From Deinococcus frigens DSM 12807 (lineage in GTDB: Bacteria; Deinococcota; Deinococci; Deinococcales; Deinococcaceae), in the NCBI RefSeq assembly GCF_000701425.1, contig NZ_JNIW01000015.1:1-64000 (forward strand): a stretch of DNA of 64,000 nucleotides, read 5' to 3'. The first letter of the stretch is position 1; each line of letters starts with the position of its first letter. The notes below the pieces were generated by a model. That model searched no databases. It worked only from the letters and a program-made list of their open reading frames with translations, and was not told the origin of the DNA. A program made the position numbers and the translations under genes. Below, piece after piece: positions 57,739-64,000 of the stretch.

Positions 57739-58770
57739 TTACGGCACCACCACACGTCCCAGCGTACCGTAATCGGTCAGTATCGCCTCGCCCACTGCCG
57801 CCGCCGTCCCGTCCCGGACCAGCGCCACCACCGCGCCGCCGAAACCCGCGCCGGTGATCCGCGCACCCAACACGTCCGGGTGGGCTTGCAGCAAAGCCAC
57901 CAGATCGTCCACCAGCGGATGAGACACCGCGTAGTCGTCGCGCAGGCTGGCGTGCGTGGCGTTCATCAGTGCTCCAAATGTGGCGGCGTCGGCCTCCAGA
58001 CCTTCCAGAACTCTTGCGTTCTCGCTGACCACATGGCGGGCGCGTTCGCGCAGGGGCGAGGGCAGCGTTTCCACAGCGCCGATGTCGGTCACGTCGCGCA
58101 GTTCCCTGATACCCAGCAACCGAGCGGCTTCCTCTACCTGCGCGCGGCGTTCGTTGTAGCCGCTCTCGGCCAGACGGCGCGGCACGCCGGAGTCCATGAC
58201 CAGCACCTCGGCTCCCGCCGGAAACGGCACGGCGCGGCGTTCCAGGCTACGGGTGTCGATCAGCAGCAGGGTGCGCGTGTCGGCCAGGCTGCTGGCCATC
58301 TGGTCCATCACGCCGCAGTTGACACCCACGAATTCATGTTCCACCTGCACGCCACGCAGCGCCAGCGCCACGTCGTCCAGCTCCAGGCTGTACAGCTCAC
58401 GCAGCGCCCGCAATGTTGCCACCTCCAGCGCCGCGCTGCTGCTCAGGCCACCGCTGGGCACCTGACTGGTCACATAGACGTTCAGCCCCTCGGTGACGCC
58501 GCTCAGGTTCAGGCAGCCGGTCAGGTAAGGGGCGAAGTCCTCACCCACCTCGCCCACCGGCACATGCAGGGTCTGTTCCAGGTTGGCACTGTACAGGACG
58601 TGAATGCCTGTCCCATTCCTGCCGATCCCCACCGTTGCCCGCTGTGGAATGGCGGTGGGCAACACGAAACCGCCCTGGTAGTCGGTGTGTTCGCCCAGCA
58701 GATTGACCCGGCCCGGTGCCGAGGCCATGATCTCCGGCGCTGATCCGAACACATCTTTAAATGTTTTCAA
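57739..58770 (-). CDS. galK: galactokinase
   Basis: GalK (343 aa) phosphorylates galactose at C1. Signature [20 protein letters not shown] (~14-33), ATP loop [17 protein letters not shown] (~110-126), and [12 protein letters not shown] near the C-terminus. A TTG start at 58770 gives the normal N-terminus [20 protein letters not shown] and overlaps the galT stop by 14 bp; the reading frame opens further upstream without a plausible start. It is last in the galactoside operon. Confidence 0.95.
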   Translation of the reverse strand: MKTFKDVFGSAPEIMASAPGRVNLLGEHTDYQGGFVLPTAIPQRATVGIGRNGTGIHVLYSANLEQTLHVPVGEVGEDFAPYLTGCLNLSGVTEGLNVYVTSQVPSGGLSSSAALEVATLRALRELYSLELDDVALALRGVQVEHEFVGVNCGVMDQMASSLADTRTLLLIDTRSLERRAVPFPAGAEVLVMDSGVPRRLAESGYNERRAQVEEAARLLGIRELRDVTDIGAVETLPSPLRERARHVVSENARVLEGLEADAATFGALMNATHASLRDDYAVSHPLVDDLVALLQAHPDVLGARITGAGFGGAVVALVRDGTAAAVGEAILTDYGTLGRVVVP

Positions 58771-59872
58771 GACCCACCGCCCGCAACTCCGCCGCCGCCA
58801 CTTCGGGGAACTTGTCGTTGGCAAACTCGCCCGCGCCCTGCTCGGTTCCGGCCAGGTACTTCATGCGCCCTGCCGCCCGCAGGTACGGATAAAGCTCGAT
58901 ATGGAGAGGAAATTCAGGGTGCGGCCCGTCCAGTGGGGCCTGATGCACCGTCAGCAGATACGGCATTCGCACGCCGAACAGCGCGTCCAGCCTCAGCAGG
59001 GCGTCCTTGAGGGTGCGGGCAAAGGCGGCGCGCTCGTCGTCCGTCAATTCAGAAAGCAGGCTGACTGGACGTGCCGGGAGAATCCAGGTCTCGTAGGTGT
59101 AGCGGGCAAAGGGAGGCACCACGCTCAGCGCCGCGCCCTCGTCGTGAATAATTCGCTCGCCTGTCGCTCGTTCGGCGGCTACAAAGTCGGCAATCCAGGC
59201 GTTCCCTGTGTTTACATGATGTTTCCGGGCCAATTCCAGCATCTGCGCGGCCACCGGGGGCAGGTGGTCATAGGCGTAAATCTGACCGTGTGGATGGTGT
59301 AATGTCACCCCGACTTCCACACCCCGGTTCTCAAAGGCCAGCACGCTCTGGATCACGCCGCCCGCCGCGAAACGTGAGGTCCGGTCTGCCCAGACCAAGA
59401 GCAGCAGGCTCATCTGCGCGTCGCTCAGGTCCGAGAGCCGCCCCGCCGCATTCTGGCTGAAGACCACCACTTCGCAGGCACCGATGCCTGCCCGCGTGTG
59501 GGCCGGGCCGGGGAGCGGTTCCGGGGCGTTCAGAGTCAGGCTGGGAAAGCGGTTGGCGAAGACCGCCAGATCGTACTCGCCGCGCGGCAGCTCGGTGGGA
59601 TGCGCCGGGTCAGAGGTGGGTGCGAGGGGATTGTATTCGGGCGGAGGCAGAAAAGTGCGCCCCAGACGGTGTGCGGCGTACATGACCCACTCGCCGCGCA
59701 GGGGATGCCAGCGCATAACCGGGCGGGCGTCCACCGGCTCATTGCTGGGGCTAGGAACCTCGGACGTGACCACGATAGGACTGAGGCCGTACAGGGTCAG
59801 CGGACGGCCATCGGGCTTGGTGTAGTCCCGCTGATACGTCTGGCCGGTGGCAGCGGAGGTCATAGCGGCCAT
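58757..59872 (-). CDS. galT: galactose-1-phosphate uridylyltransferase
   Basis: GalT (371 aa) exchanges UMP between UDP-glucose and galactose-1-phosphate. The nucleophile motif [15 protein letters not shown] (His-Pro-His) is near 195-209; [16 protein letters not shown] and [20 protein letters not shown] are the N-terminal signatures. It overlaps the GH36 gene start side by 13 bp and galK by 14 bp. ATG three codons later is an alternative start. Confidence 0.95.
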   Translation of the reverse strand: MAAMTSAATGQTYQRDYTKPDGRPLTLYGLSPIVVTSEVPSPSNEPVDARPVMRWHPLRGEWVMYAAHRLGRTFLPPPEYNPLAPTSDPAHPTELPRGEYDLAVFANRFPSLTLNAPEPLPGPAHTRAGIGACEVVVFSQNAAGRLSDLSDAQMSLLLLVWADRTSRFAAGGVIQSVLAFENRGVEVGVTLHHPHGQIYAYDHLPPVAAQMLELARKHHVNTGNAWIADFVAAERATGERIIHDEGAALSVVPPFARYTYETWILPARPVSLLSELTDDERAAFARTLKDALLRLDALFGVRMPYLLTVHQAPLDGPHPEFPLHIELYPYLRAAGRMKYLAGTEQGAGEFANDKFPEVAAAELRAVGLENI

Positions 59873-61341
59873 TTTGCGCCGTGCGCGGGCAGGTCACCCA
59901 CGGCATGATCGGTCAGGTTAAAGGTCGCGCGGCCAAAGTGGGTCACTGCACCTCCGTCACTTTCGGTGAGGGTACCAGGCCGGTCCGGCGTGCTGATCTC
60001 CAGACAACGGCGCAGCAGGGCCAGTCCCTCGGCGTCCAGCATGGCGACCGGATCGCTGCTGGCCCGCAGGCCGCCCACCACGTCCAGCATGGCGGCGATG
60101 GCGTGGCGCTCGGTGCCGGTCAGCAGGCTCAGCTCGCGGCGGCAGATCGCCACGTCCGGGTCCGGTTGATACCAGGAGTGCTGATACCAGCGTGACAGCG
60201 CGGTGTGCAGCGCGTTGCGGGCGCTGGGACCGGTGGCGTCGCCCAGCCACACCCGGCGCGATTCCTCGTCCCACAGTGGGGCCACGTCCGGCCCGGTGCG
60301 CATGGCGTCCACGATCCCGATGCTGCCCGCCAGAGGTGCGCCGCAGCCCAGCAAAAAGGCGTCCTCGCCCGCGCCGTCGCGCAGGGCTTGCAGGCCCATG
60401 CGGTACGCCGCCGCCCGGCCCACCGACGGGTCATGCCGCACCCCCGGCAGCGCCGCGCCGTACAGAAAATCCAGCTTCAGGTACGGGTAGCCCCAGCCTC
60501 GCACCGTGGCGGCCAGTTCGCGCAGCCACGCCAGCACTTCGGGGTGGGTGGTGTCCAGCGCGTGGTACGCCCCACCCCAGTTGTGACCCACCGCCAGCGG
60601 TCCGCCGTCCTCGCCGCGCAGCATCCAGTCCGGGTGACTGCGGAACAGTTGCGAGGTGGGCGAGGCCAGAAATGGAGCCAGCCACAGCCCCGCCGTGAAG
60701 CCCAGCTCGTTCAGCCCCGCCGGGAGGTCGCGCGCATGGCCGCCGAAGTGGTCGGAGGCTGTGAACCAGTCGCCCAGATCGGCCTGAAAGCCGTCGTCCA
60801 GTTGAAACACGTCGAAGGGAAGCTGGTGTTCGCGGGCCAGCCGGGCATTGTCCAGCATGGCGTCCAGCGTGACGCCCCGGTAATAGCTGTACCAGCTACA
60901 CCAGACCCGCTGCGGCGCGGGCGTGCGGGCGTGCATGTTCTGTCCCAGTTCGGCGGCACGGCGCTCCAACGTGAGGGTCACATCATCTGTCTCGTCCCAG
61001 GTCAGTTCCACATCCGGCCCCTCCACCGTGCCGGAGACGCGCACCCTGTCACCGTCGGCCCGCGCTTCCCAGTGGATAAAGCTGTGGGTGGCGTCCCGCG
61101 CTGCTCCAACCCAGCCGCCGCCGTTCGGACGCACCAGCGCCAGCACGGTATGGCTGCGCCACACGCCCGCCTCGCCGCTGGGCAGGAAGGCCGGATCGTG
61201 GCCCTGCTCGTGCCGCCAGCGCATCAGCGGCACCGCCTGGAGGTCCGTCAGCGGGCGCAACTCGGCCTCGCTCCACGACTGGTAGCCGCTGATCAGCACG
61301 CGCACCGTGGCCGGATCAATCGAGAGATTCCATTCAGGCAT
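59860..61341 (-). CDS. alpha-galactosidase, GH36-type
   Basis: A 493-residue GH36/GH27-clan enzyme removing alpha-linked galactose from raffinose- or melibiose-type sugars. [33 protein letters not shown] and [14 protein letters not shown] (nucleophile Asp ~305) are diagnostic; [14 protein letters not shown] carries the likely acid/base Asp. It is shorter than the ~720-residue GH36 enzymes because most of the N-terminal beta-sandwich is reduced. No signal peptide, so it acts on imported sugars. It overlaps the GH42 gene by 8 bp. Confidence 0.92.
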   Translation of the reverse strand: MPEWNLSIDPATVRVLISGYQSWSEAELRPLTDLQAVPLMRWRHEQGHDPAFLPSGEAGVWRSHTVLALVRPNGGGWVGAARDATHSFIHWEARADGDRVRVSGTVEGPDVELTWDETDDVTLTLERRAAELGQNMHARTPAPQRVWCSWYSYYRGVTLDAMLDNARLAREHQLPFDVFQLDDGFQADLGDWFTASDHFGGHARDLPAGLNELGFTAGLWLAPFLASPTSQLFRSHPDWMLRGEDGGPLAVGHNWGGAYHALDTTHPEVLAWLRELAATVRGWGYPYLKLDFLYGAALPGVRHDPSVGRAAAYRMGLQALRDGAGEDAFLLGCGAPLAGSIGIVDAMRTGPDVAPLWDEESRRVWLGDATGPSARNALHTALSRWYQHSWYQPDPDVAICRRELSLLTGTERHAIAAMLDVVGGLRASSDPVAMLDAEGLALLRRCLEISTPDRPGTLTESDGGAVTHFGRATFNLTDHAVGDLPAHGAKWPL

Positions 61342-63358
61342 GCTGATCCTCCAGTACAGCGTTCTCCAACACGGTAAAGCTGACCGCCTCCAGCTTCTGC
61401 CCGTTCCATTCCACCGCGTCCGGGTTCCAGTTCTGAAGGAGTGTTTTTCCCGCCCGGCGGCTGAGGCGCACGCCTTCGGGCAGCGGGGTGACCGATACCT
61501 CTGCGCCCGTCAGCACCTCGGCCAGCACGGTGGCGACGAGGTTGTCGATGTGCGCGCCGATCACGGTCACGCCGCCGCTCCGAATCACCGCGCTCTGACC
61601 GTCCAGCGGGCCGCCGGAGTACGTATACAGCGTCTCGGCATCCTGCGTGCGGTAGCTCTCGGCCCAGGCATGCGCCTCGAACTCGCCGCCGCTGCCCGTG
61701 ACTTTCTGCGAGAGGGTGGGGCGCAAAGAGTCGTATTGCAGCAACTTCGCGCCCACCAGGTCCGACAGCGGGCCGAATTGCCCGTCCGCCCAGGTTTCCC
61801 CGCCCGGCGTGCGGAAGGCGGTGCGCGGGCCGCAGACCAGTTTTGACCCAGCCTTTACTGCTGCCGTCCAGTGTACCGCCCGCTCCTGCGAGACGAGCGT
61901 GATGGCGGGGGCGACAATCACCGCGTACCCGCTCAAATCCGCGTCCGCGTGGATCACGTCCACGTCCACCCCCAGTGCCCGCAGCGCCGAGTAATAGGTC
62001 AGCGTCTGCGTCCAGTAGCTCAGGCTGGCGCTGTGCCTCTGCTCGTCGTAGAGCCACAGGCTGTCGTAGTCGTGCAGCAGGGCAACTTTCGCCGTGACCT
62101 CGCCCACGGGGAATTGCGTGGGATCCAGTTCCGCCACCTCCGCAAAGCCCCGGTCCGGCGTCTCGTCGTGCCTCAGCAGGCCGCTGTGCATGACCTCCTG
62201 CGCCATCGTCGCGGCCCGCCAGCGAAAGTAGCTGACGACATCCGCGCCGTGCGCCCACGCCTGGGCCGTCCAAAGTTGTACCGCGCCGTCGGCGGGCAGT
62301 GGGTTGAAGGGTGCCCAGTTGACCTGCCCGCACTGCTGCTCCATGACCCAGGGGCCGTTCGGCGTGCCTGCGCCGTCCCGTCCCAGCGCATTCCCGCCGC
62401 CCAGCAGGCCCCGGTACAGATCGTGGTTGAAGGCGATCAGGTCCGGCTGTCCCGTCCGCGCAAAATGGGTCTTCACGTCCTCGCCGCTGCCGGGCGGTGC
62501 GAAGAACTCCAGCATCCCCAGCGGATAATTGTCCCAGGTCACGAAGTCCAGCCCCTTCGCCACGTCATAGTGGTCAAAACCCATCTCGAAGATCATGAAA
62601 TTGTGCGTCACAAAGCGCCCCGGCGACAGCTCCCGCAGAATCGCCACCTGCTCAGCCTGAAACTCGGCGATCATGTCCGAGGCGAAGCGGTAGAAGTCCA
62701 GCACATGCGAGGGGTTCGGTTCGGCCACCGTCAGATTGGGAGGCTTGATCTGCGCCCAGTCGTTGTATTCCATGCTCCAGAAGACGTTGCCCCAGGCCGT
62801 ATTCAGGGCGTCTATCGTGCCGTATTTCTTTTCCAGCCAGCCCGGAAACGCTTCGGCGCTGGCCCCGCCGTAACTGCGCGCGGCGTTGTGGCAGCCGAAT
62901 TCATTGTCGGTCTGCCAGCCTGCCACTGCCGGATGCTCGCCGTAGCGCTCGGCCATCGCCCGCGTGATGCGTTGCGAATGCTCCCGGTAAACGGGCGAGG
63001 CAAAGTCGTACTGCCGCCGCGCCCCGAACTCGCGCACCCGGCCCTGCGCGTCAATGGGCAGGATTTCGGGATGGGCGCGGATCAACCAGGCGGGTGGCGT
63101 GGGCGTGGGCGTACACAGCACCACGCGCAGCCCCTCGGCATGGTAAGCGTCAATGGCGGTGTCCAGCCACTCCCAGTCGTACTCGCCAGGGCGCGGCTCC
63201 ATGCGGCTCCAGGCGAACTCGGCAATGCGGACGTAGCTCAGCCCCAGCTCTTTTTGCTGCCGCGCGTAGGGCACCCAGCGGTCCGGCGGCACATGCTCCG
63301 GGTAATCGCAGGAGCCAAGGAGGAGGTGTGGGGCGGGGCCAGATTTTGATTGGGTCAT
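61334..63358 (-). CDS. beta-galactosidase, GH42
   Basis: A 674-residue GH42 enzyme hydrolysing lactose-like beta-galactosides. Start region [20 protein letters not shown], acid/base Glu in [20 protein letters not shown] (~155) and nucleophile Glu in [17 protein letters not shown] (~320), then the trimerisation domain and a C-terminal beta-sandwich. No signal peptide. ATG at 63358 has AGGA 8 nt upstream; in-frame starts up to 63511 are rejected. Confidence 0.94.
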   Translation of the reverse strand: MTQSKSGPAPHLLLGSCDYPEHVPPDRWVPYARQQKELGLSYVRIAEFAWSRMEPRPGEYDWEWLDTAIDAYHAEGLRVVLCTPTPTPPAWLIRAHPEILPIDAQGRVREFGARRQYDFASPVYREHSQRITRAMAERYGEHPAVAGWQTDNEFGCHNAARSYGGASAEAFPGWLEKKYGTIDALNTAWGNVFWSMEYNDWAQIKPPNLTVAEPNPSHVLDFYRFASDMIAEFQAEQVAILRELSPGRFVTHNFMIFEMGFDHYDVAKGLDFVTWDNYPLGMLEFFAPPGSGEDVKTHFARTGQPDLIAFNHDLYRGLLGGGNALGRDGAGTPNGPWVMEQQCGQVNWAPFNPLPADGAVQLWTAQAWAHGADVVSYFRWRAATMAQEVMHSGLLRHDETPDRGFAEVAELDPTQFPVGEVTAKVALLHDYDSLWLYDEQRHSASLSYWTQTLTYYSALRALGVDVDVIHADADLSGYAVIVAPAITLVSQERAVHWTAAVKAGSKLVCGPRTAFRTPGGETWADGQFGPLSDLVGAKLLQYDSLRPTLSQKVTGSGGEFEAHAWAESYRTQDAETLYTYSGGPLDGQSAVIRSGGVTVIGAHIDNLVATVLAEVLTGAEVSVTPLPEGVRLSRRAGKTLLQNWNPDAVEWNGQKLEAVSFTVLENAVLEDQHA

Positions 63359-63743
<385 letters not shown>

Positions 63744-64000
63744 TCAACCCTTGGTGGCCCCGGAAGTCAACCCGCCCTGCCAGTACCGTCCCAGGCTCAG
63801 GAAGGCGATGATCAGCGGCAGAATGCTGACCAGCGCACCCAGCACAATCACGGTGTAGATCGGGTCCTGCCCGCTGCTCACACTGGTCTGGTTCCACACC
63901 GACAATCCCAGCGTCAGCGGAAACAGCGTGTCCCGGTTGACCACTACCAGCGGCAGAAAGAAGTTGTTCCACGCGCCGACAAACGAGAACAGCGCCACCG
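63744..64000 (-). CDS. carbohydrate ABC transporter permease (MalG type), C-terminal part
   Basis: Only the last ~85 residues are in the window. [29 protein letters not shown] [15 protein letters not shown] and the end [20 protein letters not shown] are typical of CUT1 permeases (MalG/LacG), whose EAA loop lies just before this part and so is outside. It is the membrane half of an importer for galactosides or glucans and is upstream of the GH42-GH36-galT-galK genes. Confidence 0.9.
   Translation of the reverse strand, partial: VALFSFVGAWNNFFLPLVVVNRDTLFPLTLGLSVWNQTSVSSGQDPIYTVIVLGALVSILPLIIAFLSLGRYWQGGLTSGATKG

Noticed and set aside
57396..57755. 120-residue N-terminal extension of the pullulanase
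   Set aside because: It precedes a clear signal peptide and overlaps a small gene on the other strand.

Overview
The window is high-GC bacterial chromosome that reads as Deinococcus. Supporting signs are a DR2241-type CbiX-like chelatase, the HerA-NurA pair, UvrB, Tat-exported ferritin-like proteins, and many genes with a TAnnnT -10 box only 6-8 nt before the start codon, the arrangement described for leaderless mRNAs in Deinococcus. I recognise no rRNA, tRNA or CRISPR array. The species cannot be named from sequence alone.

Layout. 1-325: end of an IS5-family insertion sequence cut by the window. 417-4140: EamA exporter, uvrB and a secreted phospholipase A2-like lipoprotein. 4195-14119: a defence-type island with a MazEF-like toxin-antitoxin pair, an orphan small protein, an OB-fold-like protein paired with an Fe-S PD-(D/E)XK nuclease, then a type I restriction-modification locus (half-size HsdS, HsdM, HsdS, HsdR, YgjP/DUF45 metallopeptidase). 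14103-22760 (minus strand): a purine operon purC-purS-cupin-purQ-DinB, then a VapBC-like module with a PIN-domain remnant, a small membrane protein, purL, purF and a LysR regulator, most genes joined by 4-bp ATGA overlaps.

23214-36306: housekeeping and stress genes: HEAT protein, CbiX/DR2241-like chelatase, EF-hand protein, HIT protein, guaB, soxR with a clear SoxR box facing a VOC/glyoxalase gene, ornithine cyclodeaminase-like gene, a 22-residue-repeat protein, MoxR-like AAA ATPase, 4-oxalocrotonate tautomerase, CAP-domain lipoprotein and msrB. 36539-44038: cell-envelope functions: Csp-like four-helix cysteine-rich protein with a DUF305 membrane protein (probably copper), an exported beta-propeller-like protein, an RluD-family pseudouridine synthase, two Tat-dependent ferritin-like proteins followed by tatA, and an ECF sigma/anti-sigma pair.

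44161-47066: nurA-herA operon. 47166-51228: glycine betaine/choline-type osmoprotectant ABC operon. 51465-54033: DUF3179 protein, SH3-like protein, P-loop kinase. 54036-57395: secreted type I pullulanase with duplicated CBM41 domains. 57739-64000: galactoside operon running from a sugar ABC permease (cut by the window end) through GH42 beta-galactosidase, GH36 alpha-galactosidase, galT and galK, feeding imported galactosides into the Leloir pathway; galE is not in the window.

The least explained pieces are the OB-fold/Fe-S nuclease pair, the promoter and leader peptide of the restriction locus, the toxin-antitoxin insertion in the purine operon, and the Tat ferritin-TatA-sigma cluster.
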